A DNA stretch of 41,802 nucleotides from contig JABZMB010000007.1 in assembly GCA_015256455.1 (NCBI GenBank), forward strand, positions 1-41,802, written 5' to 3'. The notes under the pieces were generated by a model that ran no database searches, was not told the DNA's origin, and saw only the letters and a program-made list of their open reading frames with translations. A program made the position numbers and the translations under genes. Of this stretch, positions 32,347-40,299 are shown piece by piece. This DNA is from Solobacterium sp. (GTDB taxonomy: Bacteria; Bacillota_I; Bacilli_A; Erysipelotrichales; Erysipelotrichaceae). The stretch's first letter is position 1, and the number at the start of each line of letters is the position of its first letter.

Positions 32347-33361
32347 TTAGTAAGTATTCAATGTTTTTGCGCTTTGTCGCAAAGGATGTCACAAAGCGTA
32401 CAGCAGTATGTGTTTTGTCAATTTTTACCCAAGGGGTAAAAGCGAATTCTTTGGAAAGTTCTTCTAGCTTTGTATTTTCGAAAATTGGGAATAGTTGGTT
32501 GGTTTCGGCAGGGAAGTAGAAAGTATATCCTCTTGATAGGAAACCTTCTACAAGTAGCTCTGCCATATCAATAGCGTGTTTTGAGATTGTTAGATAACGA
32601 TTTTCTTTGAAGAGTTCCTCAAATTGAATGCCGAGCAGTCTACCTTTGGCTAGCATTCCTCCGTGTTGTTTGATGGAGTAGCGGAAATCTTTTTTGTATC
32701 GTTCATTGAGAATGACGATACATTCGCCAAATAAGGCACCAACTTTTGTGCCACCGATGTAGAATACATCGCATAGATTTGCGATATCTTCAAAGGTCAC
32801 ATCATTTTTCTTGGCCATAAGACCATAACCTAGTCTTGCGCCATCGATGAAGAGTGGGATGTTATGCTTTTGACAAATGTTGTATAAATCTGTAAGTTCT
32901 TGTTTGCTGTATAGGGTACCACTTTCAGTAGGAAAGGAAATGTATACAATACCTGGTTGTACAGTGTGTTCTGCACTAGCATCGTTGTAGTGGTTAATAA
33001 GCAGTGTATCAACTTGCTCGGCTGTGATTTTACCGTTGGATGTGGGTAGTATTAGACATTTATGTCCTACGGATTCAAGTGCACCTGTTTCATGTGCGTT
33101 AATATGTCCACTTTCTGCACAGATTGCGCCTTGGTGGTGTTTTAGAATGGATGTAATGACAGCGATATTGGTTTGTGTGCCGCTAACCATGAAGTGGACA
33201 TCCGCATCTTCACGTTTGATTGTTTGTTTGATAAGGTTTGCGGCATTTTGGCAATGGATATCTTTGCCATAACCAATCGTCTGTTCGTCATTTGTATTTG
33301 TTAAGGCTGTTAAAATTTCAGGAATACAACCCTCAGTATAGTCACTATCGAATCGAATCAT
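32336..33361 (-). CDS. ltaE: Low-specificity L-threonine aldolase
   Basis: PLP enzyme that cleaves L-threonine or L-allo-threonine to glycine and acetaldehyde. The 341-residue protein belongs to the beta-eliminating lyase/threonine aldolase family: FDSDYTEGC N-terminus, the SGTQTNIAV cofactor loop, FIDGARLGYG (Asp173, Arg176) and the PLP Lys206 in YIGGTKVGALFGE. The start at 33361 after GGAGGG is preferred over an ATG at 33400 that would run into the divergent promoter. Its last codons lie in the terminator stem. Confidence 0.92.
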   Translation of the reverse strand: MIRFDSDYTEGCIPEILTALTNTNDEQTIGYGKDIHCQNAANLIKQTIKREDADVHFMVSGTQTNIAVITSILKHHQGAICAESGHINAHETGALESVGHKCLILPTSNGKITAEQVDTLLINHYNDASAEHTVQPGIVYISFPTESGTLYSKQELTDLYNICQKHNIPLFIDGARLGYGLMAKKNDVTFEDIANLCDVFYIGGTKVGALFGECIVILNERYKKDFRYSIKQHGGMLAKGRLLGIQFEELFKENRYLTISKHAIDMAELLVEGFLSRGYTFYFPAETNQLFPIFENTKLEELSKEFAFTPWVKIDKTHTAVRFVTSFATKRKNIEYLLTKI

Positions 33362-33428
33362 CTGATACCCTCCATATTTCGCGCTATAATTATAAGGCAT
33401 AGAGATAAAAGTAGAAAAGAGGAAGTAT

Positions 33429-34028
33429 ATGCGTCGTTTTAAACCAGAAGAGATTCAAGAAATCATTGAGATACTAAAAAATGATGGCGTTATCAGTGTA
33501 CCAACCGATACGGTGTATGGTGTTTGTTCGCAGGTTTCTAGTCATCAAGCAGAAGAAAATTTAAGAAATGTGAAGCATCGTCCTCTAACAAAGGCGTTTC
33601 CGGTGATGTGTGCAGATCTTGAACAGATTGAGGAGATTGCGGAAGTAGATGAAAGAGCTAAGAAAGTGATTGAAGGCTTTATGCCAGGTCCAATCACAGT
33701 TATCCTCAAGCGGAAAGATGGTGTGAATCTATCTCAAGAAAATCTAGATACGATTGCGATTCGTATGGCAACATCTACTACACTTGCCAAGATTATTAAG
33801 GATCTAGGAAGACCAATCTTTATGACAAGTGCGAATCAATCAGGAGAGCCAACTTGTACATCATTAGATGAGATTGAGAAGAATTGTCCAGATTTGGATG
33901 GAATGTTAGAAGGTGGTGTGTCCTTTGGTGAAGCAAGTACCATCGTGGATTGTACAAAAGAAGAGTTGGTTATTTTGCGACCAGGTCCAATCACCATGCA
34001 GGATATTACAGAAAAATTGATGAAATAA
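33429..34028 (+). CDS. tsaC: Threonylcarbamoyl-AMP synthase, short (TsaC/YrdC) form
   Basis: Makes threonylcarbamoyl-AMP from threonine, bicarbonate and ATP for the t6A37 modification of ANN-decoding tRNAs. The 199-residue protein is the single-domain YrdC form: PTDTVYG (25-31), the Lys-Arg pair in VKHRPLTKAFPVM, and MTSANQSGEP. It lacks the C-terminal Sua5 domain found in Bacillus YwlC. It diverges from the threonine aldolase gene across 67 bp, which links two threonine-using enzymes by place if not by function. AGAGGAAG precedes the ATG. Confidence 0.92.
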   Translation: MRRFKPEEIQEIIEILKNDGVISVPTDTVYGVCSQVSSHQAEENLRNVKHRPLTKAFPVMCADLEQIEEIAEVDERAKKVIEGFMPGPITVILKRKDGVNLSQENLDTIAIRMATSTTLAKIIKDLGRPIFMTSANQSGEPTCTSLDEIEKNCPDLDGMLEGGVSFGEASTIVDCTKEELVILRPGPITMQDITEKLMK

Positions 34029-34041
34029 CAGCGTGATATCC

Positions 34042-34070
34042 TTGCATGTATGGGTATCTTCTTATATCAT
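34042..34070 (+). promoter_or_regulatory. upp promoter
   Basis: TTGCAT (34042-34047), 17 bp and TATCAT (34065-34070), with a start near 34077 and GGAGG before the ATG. A good housekeeping promoter. Confidence 0.65.
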
Positions 34071-34101
34071 TTAGAACAGGAAATATGGAGGAAAGAAGAT
34101 A

Positions 34102-34722
34102 ATGTTAGAAGTATTGAATCATCCCCTAATTACACATAAGTTGACACAAATGCGTCGTAAAGAGTGCGGAACAAAGGATTTTCGTGAGAATCTTGACGAG
34201 ATTGCAGAATTAATGGCATATGAAGTATGCCGTGATTTACCAACAAATCCAATTGAAATTGAAACACCGGTTGCGAAGTGTACTGGTTATGAATTAAGTA
34301 AAGAAGTAGTCATTGTTCCAATCTTGCGTGCAGGTATTGGTTTATTAGATGGTATTAGACGTTTAGTTCCTACAGCTAAGGTAGGTTTCATCGGTATGTA
34401 CCGTGATGAGACAACTTTAGAACCTGTAGAATATTTTGCGAAGTTCCCAAGCCATTTAGAAGACGCTATTGTAATGGTTGTTGACCCAATGTTGGCGACT
34501 GGTGGTAGTGCAAAGGATGCGATTGCGCAAATCAAGAAGCGTGGCGCAAAGAATATTAAGCTTGTATGCTTAGTAGCTGCACCAGAAGGTGTTAAGGTAA
34601 TTCAAAAGAGCCATCCAGATGTAGACGTATATATCGCTGCATTAGATGATCATCTCAATGAGCATGGCTATATCGTACCTGGATTAGGAGACGCTGGCGA
34701 CCGTATCTTCGGTACAAAGTAA
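34102..34722 (+). CDS. upp: Uracil phosphoribosyltransferase
   Basis: Salvages uracil to UMP with PRPP. The 206-residue protein has the PRPP loop VMVVDPMLATGGSAKDAI, the conserved VPILRAGIGLLDG and the C-terminal uracil-binding region ending YIVPGLGDAGDRIFGTK. Full family length. It has its own promoter, and a DUF1146 gene follows after 3 nt. The order tsaC-upp matches the ywlC-to-upp region of Bacillus. Confidence 0.97.
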   Translation: MLEVLNHPLITHKLTQMRRKECGTKDFRENLDEIAELMAYEVCRDLPTNPIEIETPVAKCTGYELSKEVVIVPILRAGIGLLDGIRRLVPTAKVGFIGMYRDETTLEPVEYFAKFPSHLEDAIVMVVDPMLATGGSAKDAIAQIKKRGAKNIKLVCLVAAPEGVKVIQKSHPDVDVYIAALDDHLNEHGYIVPGLGDAGDRIFGTK

Positions 34723-34725
34723 GTC

Positions 34726-34929
34726 ATGTCCAATCTGTATTTTATCTTGCGTTCTATTGTATATCTGTTGATGTTCATTGTGACGTGGTTTGCGATGGAC
34801 GCAATCAATTACGAAAAGTTATTGCGCAAAAATAAGGTGAATCAAGCACAGGTGCTATACTTCATCCTAGTGATGGCAGTTGCATATCTAGCAGGTTCAT
34901 TTATATTAAGTTTTTTCCATTTTGGATAA
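34726..34929 (+). CDS. DUF1146 (YwzB-like) membrane protein
   Basis: A 67-residue protein with two membrane spans (about 5-24 and 43-63) around a basic loop. Size, spans and place next to upp fit DUF1146/YwzB, which in Bacillus lies near the ATP synthase genes. It has no ribosome site of its own and probably depends on ribosomes finishing upp, 3 nt upstream. Function unknown. Confidence 0.7.
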   Translation: MSNLYFILRSIVYLLMFIVTWFAMDAINYEKLLRKNKVNQAQVLYFILVMAVAYLAGSFILSFFHFG

Positions 34930-34936
34930 AGTAAAT

Positions 34937-34970
34937 AGGCAATCACAATCATTTGTGGTTGCCTGTTTTA
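34937..34970 (+). terminator. Terminator of upp operon
   Basis: A 12-bp stem with one T-G pair (34937-34948 with 34953-34964) and a TCAT loop, followed by a T-rich run. Confidence 0.83.
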
Positions 34971-35070
34971 ATAACATGTATGTAAGTTTGTATCGATTTA
35001 AAATTAAAACCTAAAATGCGGGGAGTTTTCTTTTTATTTTTGAATATAGAAGTAAAGGGGAAACAATTAT

Positions 35071-35598
35071 ATGAAAGATAAGGCACAAAAATATGATTTA
35101 TGGCACCATTACATGTCCTACCGCAAGGATCTCTACCGTATTATACAACCACACAATATTGAAGCGGGTATGATATCTGAAGCAAACTGGGTGATACGTT
35201 CCCGTTATCAATCAGGGAAGGACATTGGTATCAGTGTAAAACCAGGTGATATTTGTTATATCGAATTTGGCCAATCATACCTGAATGAAATGGGTTATCA
35301 ACATTTTGGTTTAGTCGTATCTGTATGTGCAAAGAAAGCTTTGGTCGTTCCGATGACTTCGAATGAAGCGACATATCAGAAAGCCTATGATTCTATCTAT
35401 CATCCACAGGGGAAGTATCATCTTATGAAGATCGGTTTAGTAAATGGTTTGAATAAACCATCAGTTTTATTTTTAAATGATATACGCTTTATAAATACTG
35501 CAAGAGTGATTGATATTAAAGCGCATATTCCTGTTACAGCACCTATGTTTAAAGAAGTACAGAAAAGAATGTTGAGAGTGATGTTCAGCACAGAGTGA
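35071..35598 (+). CDS. Orphan MazF/PemK-like protein
   Basis: A 175-residue protein whose middle (about 55-160) resembles the MazF/PemK fold: KPGDICYIEFGQSY, QHFGLVVSV and LVVPMTSNE correspond to the GDIV...RPvvVls...vvvvPlTs pattern of MazF-type RNases. An N-terminal helical extension (1-50) is not part of classic MazF. No antitoxin gene is adjacent. It sits between upp and tilS and has a GGGGAA site. Many such stand-alone chromosomal relatives are not proven toxins. Activity is uncertain because the catalytic Arg of RPv is replaced here (QHFG). Confidence 0.65.
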   Translation: MKDKAQKYDLWHHYMSYRKDLYRIIQPHNIEAGMISEANWVIRSRYQSGKDIGISVKPGDICYIEFGQSYLNEMGYQHFGLVVSVCAKKALVVPMTSNEATYQKAYDSIYHPQGKYHLMKIGLVNGLNKPSVLFLNDIRFINTARVIDIKAHIPVTAPMFKEVQKRMLRVMFSTE

Positions 35599-35605
35599 TG
35601 GGATA

Positions 35606-35614
35606 TGTTATTAT
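35606..35614 (+). promoter_or_regulatory. tilS extended -10, predicted leaderless start
   Basis: TGT-TATTAT is an extended -10 that ends exactly 6 nt before the tilS ATG, so the predicted start is the A of the start codon. No ribosome site is present. Confidence 0.6.
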
Positions 35615-35620
35615 ACTGGC

Positions 35621-36826
35621 ATGGAAAAACTACAAGGAAAGTGGTTAGTTGCGGTGTCATCTGGACCAGATTCGATGGCACTATTACAAATGTGTATTGA
35701 TGCTGGCATTGATTGTGCAGTTGCACATGTTAACTATCATCATCGTCCAGAAGCGGATGAAGAAGAAAATTATATCCGCAGTTTTTGTGCGAAAAGAGGA
35801 ATTCCAATTTTTGTACACAATGATCCATTTACATATACTGGAAACTTTGAAGCTGCGGCACGTGAGCTACGTTATCGCTTTTTTGTGGAGATTGTAAGAC
35901 GTGAAGGGTATCAAGGTGTATTGATTGGTCATCATCAAGATGATTTGTTAGAAACATATATCATGCAAGAAAGTAAAAATATTGTGCCAGAGTATTATGG
36001 CTTACGTGAAGAGATGTTAATGCATGGTGTATTGTTTAAGCGGCCTTTACTGCATATGACAAAGGAAGAACTAGTAACCTACTGTAAGGAACATCAATTG
36101 CGCTATTATATCGATGTAACAAATTTGAGTGATGAGTATACACGTAATCAGATTCGTCATGAGATTGTTGAACCGATGACTACTTTTGAAAGAACGGTGT
36201 ATCTACGTGAGATTAAACAACGTAATGCAGTCATGCAGGAAAGAAGATGCCGTGTTAAAACGTATATACGTGAGGAGAAGATTTCACTTGAGACGTACCG
36301 CGTATTATCACAAGATGATAGACTGACAATGTTGAGAATGTTTGTGGAAAAGGTTCCACATTATTCGCTAAAGCATTTACAGGGTATGGATTATACAATC
36401 ATGCATGCAAGTGACTTTATAATTCCGTTAGATGGTTTTTCACTTGTGAGTGATGGAACGTATCTTTTGAAGTATATTCCAGAAGAACCATACAACTATG
36501 TATTTTATTCATTAGAAGAATTGCAAAATATTCGTAAGGAACATTTCTATACAGAAGAAGGTAGTCCTGGTGTATTTGCGTTAACGTTACAAGAATCAGA
36601 TTTTCCAATTCGGATTCGTTCGTTTCAAGCAGGAGATAAAATGCAGATGCGCTTTGGTCGTAAGGAAGTTCATCGCTTCTTCATTGACCGTCATATCCCT
36701 CAATATCAACGACAAACTTGGCCAGTTGTAGAAAATGCATTAGGAGAAATCATTCTAGTGCCTGGACTAGGCTGTAATGTGCAGCATTACTCTACAATGC
36801 CTAATTTGAATGTGATACAATACTAA
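35621..36826 (+). CDS. tilS: tRNA(Ile)-lysidine synthetase
   Basis: Converts the wobble cytidine of tRNA-Ile(CAU) to lysidine, changing both codon and amino-acid identity; essential in most bacteria. The 401-residue protein has the PP-loop SSGPDSMA (13-20), GHHQDDLLET, and the YTRNQIRHEIVEPM segment, then a C-terminal TilS domain (about 300-400). The PP-loop SSGPDS replaces the commoner SGGxDS by Ser14, but the invariant Asp-Ser stays. The order tilS-hpt-ftsH is conserved in Bacillota. The start is set by the family N-terminus, as no ribosome site exists. Confidence 0.93.
   Translation: MEKLQGKWLVAVSSGPDSMALLQMCIDAGIDCAVAHVNYHHRPEADEEENYIRSFCAKRGIPIFVHNDPFTYTGNFEAAARELRYRFFVEIVRREGYQGVLIGHHQDDLLETYIMQESKNIVPEYYGLREEMLMHGVLFKRPLLHMTKEELVTYCKEHQLRYYIDVTNLSDEYTRNQIRHEIVEPMTTFERTVYLREIKQRNAVMQERRCRVKTYIREEKISLETYRVLSQDDRLTMLRMFVEKVPHYSLKHLQGMDYTIMHASDFIIPLDGFSLVSDGTYLLKYIPEEPYNYVFYSLEELQNIRKEHFYTEEGSPGVFALTLQESDFPIRIRSFQAGDKMQMRFGRKEVHRFFIDRHIPQYQRQTWPVVENALGEIILVPGLGCNVQHYSTMPNLNVIQY
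36813..36821 (+). promoter_or_regulatory. Extended -10 promoter of hpt inside the tilS 3' end
   Basis: TGA-TACAAT lies in the last codons of tilS, 28 nt before the hpt ATG, with AAAGGAG between. It could give hpt-ftsH a separate promoter. Confidence 0.5.
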
Positions 36827-36848
36827 TATTACAAAGGAGCTATTTGTC

Positions 36849-37400
36849 ATGTGGGCAGAAAAAGATATAAAGAAAGTGTTGGTTAATGAAGAACAAATTA
36901 GTGCGCGTTCGAAAGAGTTGGGTGCGAAGATTACAGAAGATTATGCGGGTAAACAACCACTACTCGTTGCGTTATTGCGTGGATCCGTTCCTTTTTTATC
37001 TGAGTTAATCAAGTACATCGATTTAGACATTCAATATGATTTTATGGATGTTAGCAGTTATGAAGGTACAGAATCAATTGGCGACATCAGAATCTTGAAG
37101 GATTTAGATACATCTGTCAAAGGACTAGATATCTTACTTGTAGAGGATATCGTTGATACAGGAAGAACAATTCAGACTGTATGTGAAACACTAATGCACA
37201 AGGGTGCTAATAGTGTTAAGATTATTACTCTATTAGATAAACCTAGCCGTCGTGTTGTAGATATCAAAGCAGACTATGTTGGTTTTGAAATTGCAAATGA
37301 ATTCGTTATCGGATTTGGTATGGATTTCAACCAGAGATATCGTTGCCTTCCATACATTGGAGTATTGAAGGACGAATGTTATCAATGTAATGAGGAGTAA
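36849..37400 (+). CDS. hpt: Hypoxanthine phosphoribosyltransferase
   Basis: Salvages hypoxanthine and guanine to IMP and GMP. The 183-residue protein has LLRGSVPFLSEL, the flexible-loop Ser-Tyr of DVSSYEG and the PRPP loop LVEDIVDTGRT. AAAGGAG precedes the ATG. ftsH follows after 4 nt. In Bacillota HPT also ties to regulation by (p)ppGpp, which inhibits it. Confidence 0.96.
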   Translation: MWAEKDIKKVLVNEEQISARSKELGAKITEDYAGKQPLLVALLRGSVPFLSELIKYIDLDIQYDFMDVSSYEGTESIGDIRILKDLDTSVKGLDILLVEDIVDTGRTIQTVCETLMHKGANSVKIITLLDKPSRRVVDIKADYVGFEIANEFVIGFGMDFNQRYRCLPYIGVLKDECYQCNEE

Positions 37401-37404
37401 ATAA

Positions 37405-39294
37405 ATGCAGAGAAATAGACTAGCGAACTTTCTTCCATATCTCGTAGTCATTCTTGCGATTGTAAGCTTATTAGGCTTGAACATGGGCGCTTCTTCAGAG
37501 CGTATCAGTTATTACGAATTGCAGAATGTAATTGAAAAAGAGAATGTGGAAGAAGTATCTGTCTCAATCGGAACTAATGTGACTGTCGTAAAGGGTGTTT
37601 ATGAAAAAGATAAACAAAAAGTAACATTCACTGCGACAATTCCATCTACTTCTGATGAAATTGGACAGGTAATTAAAAATCTTGGAAAAGATTCCACAAA
37701 GTTGACGATTGTTGATGCGGACGCATCCAATATCTTCTTAGAGACAGTGGCATCCATTATTCCATTTATCTTATTTGCAGTATTTGCGGTTTGGATGTTA
37801 AACCGTATGAATGGTGCAAACGGTGCCAATGCGAAGGCATTCGAATTCTCAAAATCTAGAGCGAAGTTAGAAGGTAAGATTCGTGTTCGCTTTAATGATG
37901 TAGCAGGTTGTGATGAAGAAAAGCAAGAAATGGCAGAAATCATCGACTACCTCAAATATCCTAAGAAGTTTGAGAAGATGGGTGCGCGTATTCCTAAGGG
38001 TATCTTATTAAGTGGTCATCCAGGTACAGGTAAGACATTGCTTGCCAAGGCAGTTGCTGGTGAAGCAAACGTACCATTCTACAGTATTTCTGGTTCTGAC
38101 TTTGTTGAAATGTTTGTCGGTGTTGGTGCAAGCCGTGTTCGTGATATGTTTAAGAAGGCACAGCAGACAGCTCCATGTATTATCTTCATCGATGAAATTG
38201 ATGCGGTAGGTCGTCAGCGTGGTGCTGGCTTTGGTGGTGGACACGATGAACGTGAACAGACACTGAACCAATTACTTGTTGAGATGGATGGTATGGAAGA
38301 AAATACTGGTGTTGTTGTCATTGCGGCAACAAATAGACCTGACGTATTAGACCCTGCATTATTACGTGCAGGACGTTTCGACCGTCAAATTACAGTAGCT
38401 CTTCCAGACCGTAAGGGTAGAGAAGCTATCCTACATGTACATGCTCGTAACAAGAAGTTTGTAAAGGACTTAGATTTAGGTGCTTTAGCAAAGCGTACTC
38501 CAGGATTCTCTGGTGCTGATCTTGAAAACGTATTAAATGAAGCTGCGATTTTAGCAGTACGTGAAAATAAAGATGAAATCGGCATGAAGCAGATTGATGA
38601 AGCGATTGACCGTGTCATGATGGGACCTGCAAAGGTTAGCCGTACATATGATGATAAGACAAAGAAGTTAGTTGCTTACCATGAAAGTGGACACGCAATT
38701 ATCGGTTTATTCTTAGAGAATGCACAGGTTGTACAGAAAGTTACAATTATTCCTCGTGGTCAAGCAGGTGGATATAACCTAATGACACCGAAGGAAGAAA
38801 AGATGATGCACACAAAGAATGACTTACTCGATACAATCACTTCCTACATGGGTGGTCGTACAGCAGAAGAATTATTCTTTGATGACATTACAACTGGAGC
38901 AAGTAACGATATTCAAAATGCGACAAATATCGCTAAGGATATGGTTACACTCTACGGTATGAGTGATCTTGGACCTATTAAGTACAATGCAGGAAATGAG
39001 AATGTATTCTTAGGTAGAGACTATAATCAACCAAACAATGTTTCTGGTGAAGTTGCGTATGAAATTGATCAGGAAGTACGTAAGATTATTAATACATGCC
39101 ATACAAAGGCAAGACAGATTATCGAAGCACATAAGACAGAACTTGAAGTAATCGCACATGCATTAATGGAATATGAAACATTAACTGCTGAGCAGATTCA
39201 AAGAGTTGTAAAGGGTGAAGATATTTCTGCAGACTTCAAGTATGAAGAAAAAGAATCATCAGAACCTGTTACAGAAGAAACAGTCAGTGAATAA
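37405..39294 (+). CDS. ftsH: ATP-dependent zinc metalloprotease FtsH
   Basis: Membrane AAA+ protease that degrades misassembled membrane proteins and some regulators. The 629-residue protein has two membrane spans (about 8-27 and 112-130) around an extracytoplasmic domain, Walker A GHPGTGKT (204-211), Walker B IIFIDEIDAVG, the second region of homology ending RFDRQITVALPDR, and the zinc site HESGH (His426-Glu427, His430). Walker A has His where most FtsH proteins have Pro (GPPGTGKT). A palindromic terminator follows. Confidence 0.96.
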   Translation: MQRNRLANFLPYLVVILAIVSLLGLNMGASSERISYYELQNVIEKENVEEVSVSIGTNVTVVKGVYEKDKQKVTFTATIPSTSDEIGQVIKNLGKDSTKLTIVDADASNIFLETVASIIPFILFAVFAVWMLNRMNGANGANAKAFEFSKSRAKLEGKIRVRFNDVAGCDEEKQEMAEIIDYLKYPKKFEKMGARIPKGILLSGHPGTGKTLLAKAVAGEANVPFYSISGSDFVEMFVGVGASRVRDMFKKAQQTAPCIIFIDEIDAVGRQRGAGFGGGHDEREQTLNQLLVEMDGMEENTGVVVIAATNRPDVLDPALLRAGRFDRQITVALPDRKGREAILHVHARNKKFVKDLDLGALAKRTPGFSGADLENVLNEAAILAVRENKDEIGMKQIDEAIDRVMMGPAKVSRTYDDKTKKLVAYHESGHAIIGLFLENAQVVQKVTIIPRGQAGGYNLMTPKEEKMMHTKNDLLDTITSYMGGRTAEELFFDDITTGASNDIQNATNIAKDMVTLYGMSDLGPIKYNAGNENVFLGRDYNQPNNVSGEVAYEIDQEVRKIINTCHTKARQIIEAHKTELEVIAHALMEYETLTAEQIQRVVKGEDISADFKYEEKESSEPVTEETVSE

Positions 39295-39297
39295 AGA

Positions 39298-39330
39298 AAA
39301 GGGTCACATAGATATCTATGTGGCCTTTCA
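39298..39330. terminator. Terminator between ftsH and the S24 regulator
   Basis: A near-perfect palindrome (39298-39328; arms pair with T-G pairs around GATATC), with A before and T after. It serves both convergent genes. Confidence 0.82.
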
Positions 39331-39335
39331 ATATT

Positions 39336-39929
39336 TTAGAAACTCGTACGACAAGATAATACTTGTCCAATAATTTTAACTGGCAATTCTTTGATTTCCT
39401 GTGGAGTAAAATAACGACTCTCTACATCTGGATTCGCAGCTTCTAGAATCATCATTCCTTTTTTATAGATAACACGTTTGACGGTAACTTCTTGATCAAT
39501 CATGACAACGGCAATTTTACCGCTGGCAATAGAGTCACATTGACGCACTAATACAAGTGAGCCATCCATGATGCCGATACCAGACATAGAGTTACCGGTA
39601 ATACGTAGGTAGTAATCACCATTTTCTCTTTCTTTTAGTGTCGTTTCTTCTTCGCCAAGATAATTCTCTTCCGCAAATAAGTCATATCCTGCTTTTGCGT
39701 AGCCAAGAATTGGTAAACGAATGGTTGTATCCATTCCCATTAGGATAGGAGTAATATTATATCCAAGTAAATGAGAAAGAATTTCAGCGGTATCATCATT
39801 TACTTTTTTTATTTCCCCGCTAGACCAACGTGCAACGGTAGAACGAGAAACATTACATCTACGTGCAAGTTCAGAATCACTACATCCTGTTTTTATTTTG
39901 TATTGGTGAATCATCTCTTTTAGTGTCAT
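39336..39929 (-). CDS. LexA/CI-like repressor with XRE helix-turn-helix and S24 peptidase domain
   Basis: A 197-residue transcriptional repressor that would cleave itself when RecA filaments form, as LexA and phage CI do. The N-terminal HTH (about 16-50; SDSELARRCNVSRSTVARW) is Cro/CI-like, not the LexA winged type. The C-terminal S24 domain shows the Ala80-Gly81 cleavage site (YAKAGYD), the Ser114 nucleophile (TGNSMSG) and Lys151 (VTVKRV). It diverges from the small gene at 40057 and is likely to repress it through the GTTGCGTAT palindrome. It is thus probably a second, dedicated DNA-damage regulator and not the main LexA. Confidence 0.88.
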   Translation of the reverse strand: MTLKEMIHQYKIKTGCSDSELARRCNVSRSTVARWSSGEIKKVNDDTAEILSHLLGYNITPILMGMDTTIRLPILGYAKAGYDLFAEENYLGEEETTLKERENGDYYLRITGNSMSGIGIMDGSLVLVRQCDSIASGKIAVVMIDQEVTVKRVIYKKGMMILEAANPDVESRYFTPQEIKELPVKIIGQVLSCRTSF

Positions 39930-39992
39930 CTACATTACCTCAGCATTAGTATAACAGATTTGCGACAATTAAGAGATAATTAATTAGTAATT

Positions 39993-40034
39993 GTTGCGTA
40001 TATGATTGAAATACGCAACATAACTCGATATAAT
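39993..40034 (+). promoter_or_regulatory. Repressor operator over a strong promoter
   Basis: TTGAAA (40006-40011), 17 bp and TATAAT (40029-40034) make a strong promoter. A perfect inverted repeat GTTGCGTAT (39993-40001) and ATACGCAAC (40011-40019) covers the -35. A further TTGCGACAA half-site occurs near 39960. The S24 repressor encoded next door is the obvious binder; it would block both promoters. Confidence 0.72.
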
Positions 40035-40056
40035 ACAAATAACAGGAGAGAGGGGT

Positions 40057-40299
40057 ATGCAGCTATATAAGAAATATGTGGATGTTGTGGTGATGCAAAG
40101 AAAAACAGGAGAACTACGCCCTCTCTATCTATGTTGGAATGATGGGCGGGAGTATAAGATTGATAAAGTGTTAAGTCATTCTAGGAAAGAGTCTTGTGTT
40201 GGTGGTTGTGGGATACGCTACGTATGTATTATCCAAGGTAGATGTAGGAATCTGTTCTTAGAAAAAGATCGATGGTTTTTAGAAAGTTATCAACCGTGA
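40057..40299 (+). CDS. Small SOS-type accessory protein of unknown function
   Basis: An 80-residue basic protein (MQLYKKYVDVVVMQRKTGEL start, then LYLCWNDGREYKIDKVL, GGCGIRYVCIIQGR and RWFLESYQP). I recall similar small proteins in Bacillota beside S24 repressors and Y-family polymerases, though I cannot name a family. It has AGGAGAG ahead of its ATG and sits under the repressor-covered promoter, so it should be induced by DNA damage. The polymerase gene expected in such cassettes is absent downstream; 300 bp of AT-rich DNA follow. Confidence 0.7.
   Translation: MQLYKKYVDVVVMQRKTGELRPLYLCWNDGREYKIDKVLSHSRKESCVGGCGIRYVCIIQGRCRNLFLEKDRWFLESYQP

Noticed and set aside
34034..34058. Terminator after tsaC (GATATCC with GGGTATC)
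   Set aside because: The arms are short and mismatched without a T run, and the region is better read as the upp promoter.
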